Positions 8,919-16,461 of a stretch of DNA of 39,758 nucleotides are shown piece by piece. Every line of letters starts with the position of its first letter. Within the stretch, counting starts at the first letter, position 1. The stretch spans positions 1 to 39,758 of the forward strand of contig CABQIW010000020.1 of NCBI GenBank assembly GCA_902464295.1. Direction: 5' to 3'. The DNA is from an uncultured Eggerthella sp. (GTDB lineage Bacteria > Actinomycetota > Coriobacteriia > Coriobacteriales > Eggerthellaceae). Both the position numbers and the translations under genes were made by a program. The notes below the pieces were generated by a model. That model had not been told where the DNA came from, did no database searches, and was given only the letters and a program-made list of their open reading frames with translations.

Positions 8919-9485
8919 TTAATTGAAGGTGTTTTGTGTCTTTTCGAGTCCGTGCTCAACTAAGTACGCGCACGCCTCTGCCCCACGCTGGCAAGCATGC
9001 TCAAACTCTTCCAAGGACTCTTTGCGCGGTGCGGCTAGTACGAAATCCACGACCGGCATCTTTCCTGGTGGGCGACCGATACCGATGCGAACCCGATTGA
9101 ATTCGCGCGTCTTCGTCTTGTCGATGATCGAACGCAGGCCATTATGCCCCGCGTGCCCTCCCCCACGCTTCACGCGGATCGAGCCAGACGGAAGATCGAG
9201 ATCATCGTGAATGACGATGACTTCATCAGGAGAGACGCCATAGGCTTTCATGAGATTGGCGACCGGACCGCCGGAGAGATTCATATAGCTTTGGGGCTTT
9301 GCAAGGATAAGTGTTTCGCTATCGAGCACACGAGGCTTCACTTCAGCAACGAGAGCGCCGCCCTTGTCCTTCCAATAGTTCGCACCCCATTCGCGTGCCA
9401 GCACATCGATCGTATCGAAACCGGCATTGTGGCGCGTGTGGGCGTAGTCTTCGCCAGGATTTCCCAGGCCAACGATAAGATACAT
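8919..9485 (-). CDS. pth: peptidyl-tRNA hydrolase
   Basis: Releases tRNA from prematurely dissociated peptidyl-tRNA. The 188-residue protein matches bacterial Pth across its length: VGLGNPG (5-11), the catalytic His in TRHNAGFD (H19), KPQSYMNLSG with the conserved Asn (N69), HDDLDLP with the catalytic Asp (D94/D95), and RGGGHAGHNGLRSI. It is cytoplasmic and normally essential. The start at 9485 is only 2 bases from the prs stop, so translation is probably coupled. The glmU-prs-pth order is common in Actinobacteria and Firmicutes. Confidence 0.97.
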   Translation of the reverse strand: MYLIVGLGNPGEDYAHTRHNAGFDTIDVLAREWGANYWKDKGGALVAEVKPRVLDSETLILAKPQSYMNLSGGPVANLMKAYGVSPDEVIVIHDDLDLPSGSIRVKRGGGHAGHNGLRSIIDKTKTREFNRVRIGIGRPPGKMPVVDFVLAAPRKESLEEFEHACQRGAEACAYLVEHGLEKTQNTFN

Positions 9486-9487
9486 CG

Positions 9488-10462
9488 TTAGAGCGCAAAA
9501 TCCGGATCGAAGAGCTCGGAGATGGAGCCATTGGAGAAGACCGCGTTGATCGCATGCGCGAAGAGCGGAGCGACCGAAACCACCTTGATCTTGCCCTTAG
9601 CCAGCTCTTCTTCAGGAATGGGAATGGTGTTGCAGACCACCACTTCTTCGATATCGGGATCATGAAGGCGCTCGAAGGCAGGGCCCGAAAGAATGGGGTG
9701 AGTTGCGGTAACGTAGATCTTCTCGGCACCGTTGTTCTTGAGCGACTTGACCGCACCGATGACCGAACCGGCCGTGTCGATCATGTCATCGTTCAGGATG
9801 CACGTCTTGCCCTCAACATCACCGATGAGCGCGGTGATCTCGGCAGCGTTGTGCTTGGGGCGCTCCTTGTGCATGATGGCGATGCTAGCGTTCGTAAGAT
9901 CGGCAAGCTTCTTCGCTGCTTTCGCACGACCCAGATCGGGGCTCACTACGCATAAGCGCTCAGAATCGAGGCCTTTCTTGTTGAAGTAATCAGCGATGGT
10001 CCAAAGCGCCGTGATGTGATTGACCGGAATGTCGAAGAAACCTTGGATCTGGCCCTGATGAAGATCGATCGTGATGATGCGGTCGACCCCTGCAGCCGTG
10101 AGCATGTTCGCCACGAGCTTCGCCGTGATAGGCTCGCGCGCTGAAGCCTTGCGGTCTTGGCGCGAATAACCATAATGAGAGATGACCGCCGTGACCGTTC
10201 GTGCAGAAGCACGCTTTGCTGCATCAGCCATGATAAGCAATTCCATGAGCGCATCGTTGACCGACTCGCCTGCAACCGACTGGATCAAGAAGACATCTGC
10301 ACCGCGAATACTATCGTTGTAGCGCGCATAGATCTCGCCATTGGCGAACTTCTCAAGATGGATATCTCCCAGTTCAACGCCGAGCGCATTCGCGATCTCG
10401 CGAGCTAATTCAGGATGCGCGGATCCCGAGAAGACGGCCATTGTCTTAGTCATGTTGCTCAT
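9488..10462 (-). CDS. prs: ribose-phosphate pyrophosphokinase (PRPP synthase)
   Basis: Makes 5-phosphoribosyl-1-pyrophosphate from ribose-5-phosphate and ATP, feeding purine, pyrimidine, NAD, histidine and (in Actinobacteria) decaprenyl-phosphoribose synthesis. The 324-residue length is standard. Visible motifs are HYGYSRQDRK (96-105, ATP site), TIDLHQGQIQGFF (from 131, metal binding) and the PRPP-binding loop DDMIDTAGS (225-233). The class I allosteric form is expected. The ATG at 10462 is preceded by a purine-rich stretch; a second ATG 3 codons in is possible. An isolated -10-like TAGAAT (minus strand, 10502-10507) lies in the 91-bp gap before it, without a convincing -35. Confidence 0.97.
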   Translation of the reverse strand: MSNMTKTMAVFSGSAHPELAREIANALGVELGDIHLEKFANGEIYARYNDSIRGADVFLIQSVAGESVNDALMELLIMADAAKRASARTVTAVISHYGYSRQDRKASAREPITAKLVANMLTAAGVDRIITIDLHQGQIQGFFDIPVNHITALWTIADYFNKKGLDSERLCVVSPDLGRAKAAKKLADLTNASIAIMHKERPKHNAAEITALIGDVEGKTCILNDDMIDTAGSVIGAVKSLKNNGAEKIYVTATHPILSGPAFERLHDPDIEEVVVCNTIPIPEEELAKGKIKVVSVAPLFAHAINAVFSNGSISELFDPDFAL

Positions 10463-10553
10463 ATCGCATCTCTTTCTTCTCCAGTCGACTCACATCGACC
10501 TATTCTAGTCAATTCGGCTTCGAATGGTCAGGCGAACTTACCTAACGGCGGTA

Positions 10554-11921
10554 TTATTGGCTTTTCTTCTTCTTTTCATTCCAGCCTTCGATCTCGGTCT
10601 GACGCGCGCGCCCAAGCCCAAGCGCCCCTGCCGAGACATCTTTCGTGATGACCGAGCCAGCACCGATAAGAGAATCGCTTCCCACCGAAACTGGCGCAAC
10701 GAGCATGACATCGCTTCCCACAAACGCACGATCGCCCACGGTGGTGGGCCATTTCTTCTCGCCGTCGTAGTTACACGTGATCGTGCCTGCTCCGATGTTG
10801 ACATCTTCGCCAAGCGTTGCGTCCCCGATATAGGAAAGATGAGGAACCTTCGATCCCTTCCCGATCGTGGACTTCTTGATCTCGACGTGCGTGCCCGCCT
10901 TCGAACCAACGCACATATGCGTTTCGGGGCGCAGATAAGCACGCGGACCGCACGAAACATCATCATCGATGCGCGATTCGAGCGCGATCGTCTCTTCGAG
11001 CGTGCAGCCATTCCCCACGATAGTATCGACCAAGCGCGAATGAGGGCCGACAACGCAATCGCTTCCTACGCACGTGGATCCGAACAGAAAGCTCATCGGC
11101 CAGATCTCGGTATCTTGCGCGATCTTCACATCGGGGCCGATCCAGGTGGTAGCAGGATCGATGATCGTGACCCCATTTTCCATGTGAGCAGTATTGATAC
11201 GCGCCTGCAAACAAGCACTTGCCTCGGCAAGCTGCGAGCGCGAATTGACACCCATGCACTCGAGTGGATCTTCAGCACGAAGGCAGCCGATCACGCGACC
11301 AGCCTGGTAAGCAAGCTCGAGCACATCGGTAAGATAGTATTCGCCCTGGGCATTCTGGGCCGAAACCTCATCGAGCGCGGTGAGCAGGAACTCCTTGTCG
11401 AAGCAGTAGAAGCCTGAGTTGCATTCGTCGATCATAACCTGTTCAGGCGTACAATCCTTATGCTCCACGATCGCACAGACCCCACCTTTAGCATCGCGCA
11501 CGATGCGACCATAGCCCGAAGGATCGTCCATCTCCATGCTCAGCACCACGACCGCAGCCTGCGAAGCTTGCTGCGCTTCTACCAATGCAGTGATCGTTTT
11601 CGGTCGAATGAGCGGGGAATCGCCCGTGAGTACCACGAGCGGACCAGGCATCTGAGCGAGAACCTCACGCGCAGTCTTCACCGCATGCGCGGTTCCAAGT
11701 TGCTCTTCCTGAACGACGACCTGCGTGTCTTCGACCAGTGGCTCGACGAGTTCGCGACCATGACCAACGACGGTGGCCACTGATTCGATGCCAGCACCAT
11801 GGGCAGCATCGACCACCCAGCGAATAAGGGGCTTCTCAAGTATCTTATGCACCACTTTAGGCTTGGATGATTTCATGCGCGTGCCGGCTCCGGCAGCGAG
11901 GATAAGGGCTGAAGCTTCCAT
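10554..11921 (-). CDS. glmU: bifunctional N-acetylglucosamine-1-phosphate uridyltransferase / glucosamine-1-phosphate acetyltransferase
   Basis: Converts GlcN-1-P to UDP-GlcNAc, the precursor of peptidoglycan and other glycans. The 455-residue protein has an N-terminal nucleotidyltransferase domain with the G-loop LAAGAGTRM (8-16), GDSPLIRP and NSGFYCFDKEFL. A left-handed beta-helix acetyltransferase follows from about residue 250, with hexapeptide repeats and the active-site region THVEIKKS...SYIGDATLGEDVNIGAG. It ends in a basic tail (NEKKKKSQ). The ATG at 11921 fits the family start and has AAGGGA upstream; the 24 codons further upstream look non-coding. glmM, the preceding pathway enzyme, is also in this window but in another transcription unit. 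Confidence 0.97.
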   Translation of the reverse strand: MEASALILAAGAGTRMKSSKPKVVHKILEKPLIRWVVDAAHGAGIESVATVVGHGRELVEPLVEDTQVVVQEEQLGTAHAVKTAREVLAQMPGPLVVLTGDSPLIRPKTITALVEAQQASQAAVVVLSMEMDDPSGYGRIVRDAKGGVCAIVEHKDCTPEQVMIDECNSGFYCFDKEFLLTALDEVSAQNAQGEYYLTDVLELAYQAGRVIGCLRAEDPLECMGVNSRSQLAEASACLQARINTAHMENGVTIIDPATTWIGPDVKIAQDTEIWPMSFLFGSTCVGSDCVVGPHSRLVDTIVGNGCTLEETIALESRIDDDVSCGPRAYLRPETHMCVGSKAGTHVEIKKSTIGKGSKVPHLSYIGDATLGEDVNIGAGTITCNYDGEKKWPTTVGDRAFVGSDVMLVAPVSVGSDSLIGAGSVITKDVSAGALGLGRARQTEIEGWNEKKKKSQ

Positions 11922-11952
11922 TGATCCCTTTCGATCGTTCGTTATATTCGCC

Positions 11953-11961
11953 AGTATAGCA
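11953..11961 (-). promoter_or_regulatory. extended -10 promoter for glmU
   Basis: The minus strand reads TGCTATACT, an extended -10 element (TG, one base, near-consensus hexamer), 31 bases upstream of the glmU start. No good -35 hexamer is found 17 bases upstream, as is typical of extended -10 promoters. The same TGC plus TATA arrangement recurs before tRNA-Leu and the DivIC-like gene. Confidence 0.55.
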
Positions 11962-12008
11962 ACCCCGACCCCTCTTCGCAGACCTTGCCGCAAGAAGGAT
12001 CGTGGCTG

Positions 12009-12920
12009 CTAGTTCGTTTCTGTTGTATCGAGCGCCGTGCAGAATGCATCGAGCAAGACGATCGCATAATGCTGCGCCGAGCGCGCCTCCCCTGCGTCCA
12101 ACCAACCCTCAGCAGGCAGACGAAGTGCCAGGCGGAATGGATCGTGCGCCTTCGCCATCTCGTATGCTTGTTTCAAGCGTACAGCAAGCGTATCGACCGG
12201 TTCATATTCAACAACAGGAATGGCATCCGCCGCCTCTTCGTCCCCTACGAGAATCTGAACGAAGATCGTAGATTCATCTGGGTCGACGAGCAACGAATCG
12301 GCGCTCATCACCTTGGAGTTGGGGTTGGTCGCGGTCGAAAGATTAGACATACGAGAAGCGACCGAACGCGTGAAAGGCGTTGTGCCATACAGGCAGAGCA
12401 TGGTCGATTCGAGGACTTCAGCGGCGCGCGCGAATCCGAAATGTGGGATGGGGCTGAAAGAGCTGTTGCCTTCCCAAGAGTGACGCAGGTTCAAAAGCGC
12501 TTTGAACGTGAACGCGCCGGCGATGCCATCAGTAGGAAGCCCGAGATTCGTCTGGAACTTCCTGAGCGCTTCCTCGGTATGAGGACCGAAGATACCATCG
12601 CTTCCGCCCGTGGCAAACCCAAGCGCAGAAAGGGCGTTTTGCAGCACGCGCACATCTTTGCCGTGGAAGAATGGGACGCGCAAATAGAGCACGCGATCAC
12701 CCAGTTCATAGGATTCATCGACGATCTTCGCCCAGATCTTCGGATCGACGTTGCCATCGGTTGGCAAGTTGTGATCGCGACAAAACGCGCTCACCGCAGC
12801 AGCGGTGCGTTCTTCATAGATGCCATCGATCGCGTCTTCGGTAAGGTAGCCCATCTGGGCTAGACGACGCTGTACGTCTTCGACCGCGGCGCCCTGTTCG
12901 TGTAATTCTACGATATCCAT
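12009..12920 (-). CDS. CwlM-like peptidoglycan-binding-domain protein without visible amidase site
   Basis: A 303-residue protein with two peptidoglycan_binding_1 repeats. The first is near 14-70 (VEDVQRRLAQMGYL...DGNVDPKIW). The second is near 88-150 (KDVRVLQNALSALGF...DGIFGPHTEEAL...DGIAGAFTFKALL). There is no signal peptide or membrane segment, so it is probably cytoplasmic. The linker SYELGDRVLYLRVPFFHG resembles, from memory, the matching region of mycobacterial CwlM, a cytoplasmic amidase homologue that regulates MurA. Unlike CwlM, residues 165-303 show no amidase_3 motif (no DxGHGG-like start or Glu/His ligand pattern). Its neighbours are glmU (downstream) and a polyprenyl synthase (upstream, 15 bp), which fits an envelope role. 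Whether it is a true CwlM functional equivalent is inference. Confidence 0.7.
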   Translation of the reverse strand: MDIVELHEQGAAVEDVQRRLAQMGYLTEDAIDGIYEERTAAAVSAFCRDHNLPTDGNVDPKIWAKIVDESYELGDRVLYLRVPFFHGKDVRVLQNALSALGFATGGSDGIFGPHTEEALRKFQTNLGLPTDGIAGAFTFKALLNLRHSWEGNSSFSPIPHFGFARAAEVLESTMLCLYGTTPFTRSVASRMSNLSTATNPNSKVMSADSLLVDPDESTIFVQILVGDEEAADAIPVVEYEPVDTLAVRLKQAYEMAKAHDPFRLALRLPAEGWLDAGEARSAQHYAIVLLDAFCTALDTTETN

Positions 12921-12935
12921 AGCTTACCGCCGCTC

Positions 12936-14045
12936 CTATTGGAGACGCTCAACGAACCAATCTGCCATCGATACCAGCAGATCACGTGAGAGACTTGGAT
13001 CAAGAATGGTCGTGATGCGTTCTTTTGCAGAATTGACGAGCTCTTCGGCGTATTCGCGCGCGTAGTCGATCGAACCAGAGCGCTCCATGATCGCGACCGC
13101 TTCTTCCAATTGTGCCGGATCCTTCGTACGCGAAGAGAGGATCTCGATCAAGCGATCTCGTTCTTCTGAATTACTGAGCGCATGGACGACGATGAGGGTG
13201 CGCTTGCCCTCGGTGATGTCGTTGCGGAAATCCTTTTTGGTCTGCTCTTCGGTGCCAACCAGATTGAGCACGTCGTCTTGGATCTGGAACGCAAGACCCG
13301 TATCGAGTCCGAACTGACGCAGCCCCTCGATCTGCTCCTCGCTTCCGCCTCCCACGATCGCGCCGACCGCCAGAGGGACCGCACCTGAATAGTGCGCGGT
13401 CTTATGGATGGCCATCGTGAAATAATCATCGAGCGAAAGATCGTAGCGACCATCCTTCGCCCAACCGATATCGAGCGCCTGACCTTCAACAGTGTACTGC
13501 GCCATGGAAACGAGCTCGAGCGCAACGCGCACCTTCGTGGCATCGTCGAGCAAAGGATCACGCATGACGATGCCGTTCACGATCGAAAGGGCCAGATCGC
13601 CCGCGTTGATCGCGAGACCTTCGCCGATGGTAAGATGCATGCACGGAACACCACGGCGCAGTTCGGCTTCGTCAGCGATATCGTCATGGATGAGTGCTGC
13701 CGTGTGAAAATGCTCGATCGCAGCAGCAGCAGAGAACGCACGACGATGATCGCCCCCCACCGCATGAGCTGCCGCAACGCAAATGAGCGGACGGTGGCGT
13801 TTGCCACCATTCTCAGAATAAGCCGTGAGCGGATCGTAGAGATAACGTCCCATATCCGGGTGAGAACCCACGGGAATGAAGGTATTGATGACCTTGCCCG
13901 CAAGATCGGCATATTCGTTGAGATACGTTTCAAAAACCTGGGTATGGTCGGTCTCGCTTCGCGCTACCAATTGCTCTAAATGGTCGAACATCGTAGCGAC
14001 TTCTGGTGAATCCAAGACCTGGTTAACGGCGAGAGCCTGTGACAT
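12936..14045 (-). CDS. trans-polyprenyl diphosphate synthase (geranylgeranyl/farnesyl type)
   Basis: Condenses isopentenyl diphosphate with allylic diphosphates. The 369-residue protein shows GGKRHRP (80-86, substrate binding), the first Asp-rich motif DDIAD (121-125) and the second motif FQIQDDVLNLVG (254-265). The last Asp of the usual second DDxxD is Asn here (DDVLN), a variation also seen in some geranylgeranyl synthases. The residue five before the first motif is Ala (HTAALIHDDIAD), so long-chain products are possible, but chain length cannot be assigned reliably. Likely uses are menaquinone side chain or other prenyl lipids. An AGGAAAG precedes the ATG at 14045. It is followed after 15 bases by the CwlM-like gene, so the two are probably one operon. 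Confidence 0.92.
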   Translation of the reverse strand: MSQALAVNQVLDSPEVATMFDHLEQLVARSETDHTQVFETYLNEYADLAGKVINTFIPVGSHPDMGRYLYDPLTAYSENGGKRHRPLICVAAAHAVGGDHRRAFSAAAAIEHFHTAALIHDDIADEAELRRGVPCMHLTIGEGLAINAGDLALSIVNGIVMRDPLLDDATKVRVALELVSMAQYTVEGQALDIGWAKDGRYDLSLDDYFTMAIHKTAHYSGAVPLAVGAIVGGGSEEQIEGLRQFGLDTGLAFQIQDDVLNLVGTEEQTKKDFRNDITEGKRTLIVVHALSNSEERDRLIEILSSRTKDPAQLEEAVAIMERSGSIDYAREYAEELVNSAKERITTILDPSLSRDLLVSMADWFVERLQ

Positions 14046-14109
14046 AGAGCTACTTTCCTACCCTGAAAACTATACTGTGAGCTTGTACGCTAGAGACGCC
14101 TCACGAACG

Positions 14110-14146
14110 AGCGAACGCCCCTTTTCAAAAGGCATTCTTGTTCGCT
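14110..14146. repeat. inverted repeat between tRNA-Leu and the polyprenyl synthase
   Basis: AGCGAAC (14110-14116) is the inverse of GTTCGCT (14140-14146), and an inner CCTTTT/AAAAGG (14120-14132) continues the dyad. It lies 13 bases past the tRNA 3' end and 65 bases before the polyprenyl synthase start. No T-tract follows, so a canonical intrinsic terminator is not supported; it may aid tRNA 3' processing or be a leader hairpin. Confidence 0.35.
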
Positions 14147-14159
14147 TAGCCATCTGAAC

Positions 14160-14244
14160 TGGTAGGAGCGGTGGGACTCGAACCCACAAGCCCTAGGGCG
14201 GCGGATTTTAAGTCCGCTGCGTATGCCAATTCCGCCACGCTCCC
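14160..14244 (-). tRNA. tRNA-Leu (UAA anticodon)
   Basis: The minus strand gives an 85-nt class II tRNA with encoded CCA. The acceptor is GGGAGCG paired with CGCTCCT (one G-U), and the D-arm region is GGCGGAATTGGCATACGC. The anticodon arm CGGACT-TAA-AATCCG reads UUA codons. A long variable arm follows, then the T-arm GTGGGTTCGAGTCCCAC, discriminator A and CCA. The long variable arm and TAA anticodon identify tRNA-Leu. An extended -10 promoter lies about 20 bases upstream. Confidence 0.97.
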
Positions 14245-14263
14245 ATTCGCATCAAGCCCATTC

Positions 14264-14272
14264 ATAATAGCA
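14264..14272 (-). promoter_or_regulatory. extended -10 promoter for tRNA-Leu
   Basis: The minus strand reads TGCTATTAT, an extended -10, ending 20 bases before the tRNA 5' base. That would give a precursor leader of roughly a dozen nucleotides. No convincing -35 is present. The spacing strongly favours real promoter use. Confidence 0.55.
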
Positions 14273-14326
14273 AATTTCCCCTACGAACGCGCAGCGTATC
14301 GATGAAATGCGCAACACCTGAAGCGC

Positions 14327-15373
14327 CTAGAGCAGCAGGAATATCTTAGCGAGCACGAAACCGATAAGGCCGCAGCCCGGAAACGTGAGCACCCACGTAA
14401 GGACCATGTTGCCTGCCATGCTCCACCGAACAGCCCTAATGCGCCGCGAAGCGCCCACGCCCATGATGGCAGTAGTGGCGGTATGCGTGGTTGAAACAGG
14501 CAGACCCGTGAAGGTTGCGAGCACCAAACAGCTGAACGTGGTCGTACTCGCAGAGAACCCTTGATAGGGCTCCATCTTCACCATATCCATGCCCACCGAT
14601 TTGATGATCTTCTTGCCGCCGATCGCCGTGCCAAGTCCCATCGCCAGCGCGCAGAGGATGATGAGCCACAGCGGAAAAACAACTTGGGAAGTATCCATCG
14701 AGCCAAGAGCGAGCATGATGCCGAGCATACTGATCGAGAGGAATTTCTGGCCATCTTGCGCGCCGTGCATGATAGCCACGCCTGCTCCCGTGAACACCTG
14801 CGCGATGCGCCATTTGTTCTGGAGCCTTCTGCGATCTGCCTTCTTGAAGAGCTTCTCGAGCAGCTTGGTGAACAGCCAACCACCGCCGAAACCGCAGCAG
14901 GTGGAAACCACGAGACCATAGATGACCTTCATCCATTCGCCCCAGTTCACTCCCGTAAAGCCGTTCTGCAGCGCGATCGCAGCACCAGTAAGACCAGCGA
15001 TAAGGGAATGGCTCTGCGATGAGGGAATGCCGAAGAGCCAGGCCACGACACCCCACACAATGATCGCCACCATAGCAGCCGCGAGCGCGAGAAGCGCTTG
15101 GTGGGCATTTCCGCCGAAATCGACCATGTTGAAGATGGTCTGCGCAACGGCCGAACTGATCGCCGTGATAAGCACGAGACCAACGAAATTGCAGATAGCC
15201 GCCATGATGATCGAAGCGCCTGGTCCCATTGCGCGCGTCGAGACCGCAGGAGCGATCGCATTAGGAGCATCGGTCGCGCCGTTCACGACAGTAGCACCAA
15301 GCGTGAGCACCAAGATGATCAAAAGCACGGGGTTCGACCCGAGCATCATGAGAAACGAACCAAAATCAAGCAA
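14327..15373 (-). CDS. PiT-family inorganic phosphate transporter
   Basis: Low-affinity phosphate (metal-phosphate):cation symporter in the cytoplasmic membrane. The 348-residue protein has about nine or ten hydrophobic segments. It carries both PiT signature repeats: VNGATDAPNAIAPAVSTRA near the N-terminus and TGLPVSTTHTATTAIMGVG near the C-terminus, plus IPSSQSHSLIAGLTGAA and HGAQDGQKFLS in the middle. The start codon appears to be TTG (15371-15373) with AAAGG 9 bases upstream; an ATG eight codons later is an alternative. The usual partner, a DUF47 PhoU-like protein, is not adjacent but at 1723-2355. A Ppx/GppA phosphatase lies just upstream on the same strand. Confidence 0.93.
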   Translation of the reverse strand: MLDFGSFLMMLGSNPVLLIILVLTLGATVVNGATDAPNAIAPAVSTRAMGPGASIIMAAICNFVGLVLITAISSAVAQTIFNMVDFGGNAHQALLALAAAMVAIIVWGVVAWLFGIPSSQSHSLIAGLTGAAIALQNGFTGVNWGEWMKVIYGLVVSTCCGFGGGWLFTKLLEKLFKKADRRRLQNKWRIAQVFTGAGVAIMHGAQDGQKFLSISMLGIMLALGSMDTSQVVFPLWLIILCALAMGLGTAIGGKKIIKSVGMDMVKMEPYQGFSASTTTFSCLVLATFTGLPVSTTHTATTAIMGVGASRRIRAVRWSMAGNMVLTWVLTFPGCGLIGFVLAKIFLLL

Positions 15374-15444
15374 CGGAAGCGGCCTTTCGTCTTATTTCAT
15401 TGCCTGATATTCTACCGTACTTCGCTGAAGGTGAAAGCACCGCG

Positions 15445-16410
15445 TTAGACTTCTGGGATGGTATCGTCGAATGGCGGGATATGCCTATCAAGCGCTGCGA
15501 TGATCCCTTGAAGGATATCCGATTCGCTCACCGTGAACGAATCTTGACCGAGCACATCGAGCACACATTCAAGGATGAGCATGCCCGCCACGATCACGCC
15601 AGCGCGCTTCGGCTCAAGACCAACAACGCACTTACGCTCCTCTTCAGGCAGCATTGCGAGCATCGTCGCAACGCGTTCGAGCGTCTCGCGCGAAACGAAC
15701 GTCTTGTGAACGCGTGCCGAGTCGTAAACCTCCATAGCTTCATCCACCGAAACCACGCTGGTTGCCGTACCAGCCACCGCGACAACGCGATCCGGGAAGA
15801 ATCCTTCGAACCTTATGCCCAACACTGAATGCAATTCTTCCGTGATGAACTTTCTTGCGCTCGCCAACTCTTCGATTCGAGGAGGGTCTGAGGCAAGGAA
15901 CATCTCGGTTATGCGACGGCACCCGATATTGAACGAATGCGAGAACAGCACGCCTTCTTGGGCGGAACCGAAGATCACTTCTGTCGAGCCGCCACCCACA
16001 TCAACTACGACCAATCGTTCGCCTGGAAATTCAGCTGAGGCACCACGGAAGGAAAGATCGGCCTCGACCTCGCCCGGGATGACGAGCAGATCCACGCCGA
16101 GCTCATGCAGGCGGGAAACCAGTTCGCAAGCATTGCGCGCATCGCGAGAGGCGCTCGTAGCAACCGCGCCGATCGGGATAGAAAACACCTCTTCTTTCTG
16201 CGCGATCGCGCGAACAAGCTCGCAATACTCCTTCACGCAGGAAACGACCCGTTCGATCGCATCTTCTTGGAGGATACCCGTCTTGGAGACACCGATGCCC
16301 AAGTTCACGATCCTGCATTCACGAACCAGCTCTTGCAGGACCCCTCGCTCGAGCTTGCACACGAGCAAGCGGCAGGTGACCGTGCCGATATCAATAGCAG
16401 CATAGAGCAT
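15445..16410 (-). CDS. Ppx/GppA-family exopolyphosphatase / pppGpp phosphohydrolase
   Basis: A 321-residue member of the ASKHA-fold Ppx/GppA family, which removes terminal phosphate from polyphosphate or converts pppGpp to ppGpp. Visible motifs are AAIDIGTVTCRLLV (phosphate 1 loop), IGAVATSASRDARN, VVVDVGGGSTEVIFG (phosphate 2 loop) and VAVAGTATSVVSVDE. The short form lacks the C-terminal HD extension of E. coli Ppx and resembles actinobacterial Ppx proteins. Which substrate it prefers cannot be told. I set the start at the ATG at 16410, which has AGAGGG 8 bases upstream and begins at the family start; the upstream 15 codons are not family-like. It follows the DivIC-like gene by 51 bases. Confidence 0.92.
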   Translation of the reverse strand: MLYAAIDIGTVTCRLLVCKLERGVLQELVRECRIVNLGIGVSKTGILQEDAIERVVSCVKEYCELVRAIAQKEEVFSIPIGAVATSASRDARNACELVSRLHELGVDLLVIPGEVEADLSFRGASAEFPGERLVVVDVGGGSTEVIFGSAQEGVLFSHSFNIGCRRITEMFLASDPPRIEELASARKFITEELHSVLGIRFEGFFPDRVVAVAGTATSVVSVDEAMEVYDSARVHKTFVSRETLERVATMLAMLPEEERKCVVGLEPKRAGVIVAGMLILECVLDVLGQDSFTVSESDILQGIIAALDRHIPPFDDTIPEV

Positions 16411-16461
16411 GCGCGATGCCCTCTTTTCTCTCAAAAACGATGAATGCGTGCACACAAGGCA

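Noticed and set aside
11985..12863. 292-codon plus-strand frame opposite the CwlM-like gene
   Set aside because: The minus-strand frame has two clear peptidoglycan-binding repeats; the plus frame has no similarity to known domains and spans the glmU promoter region.
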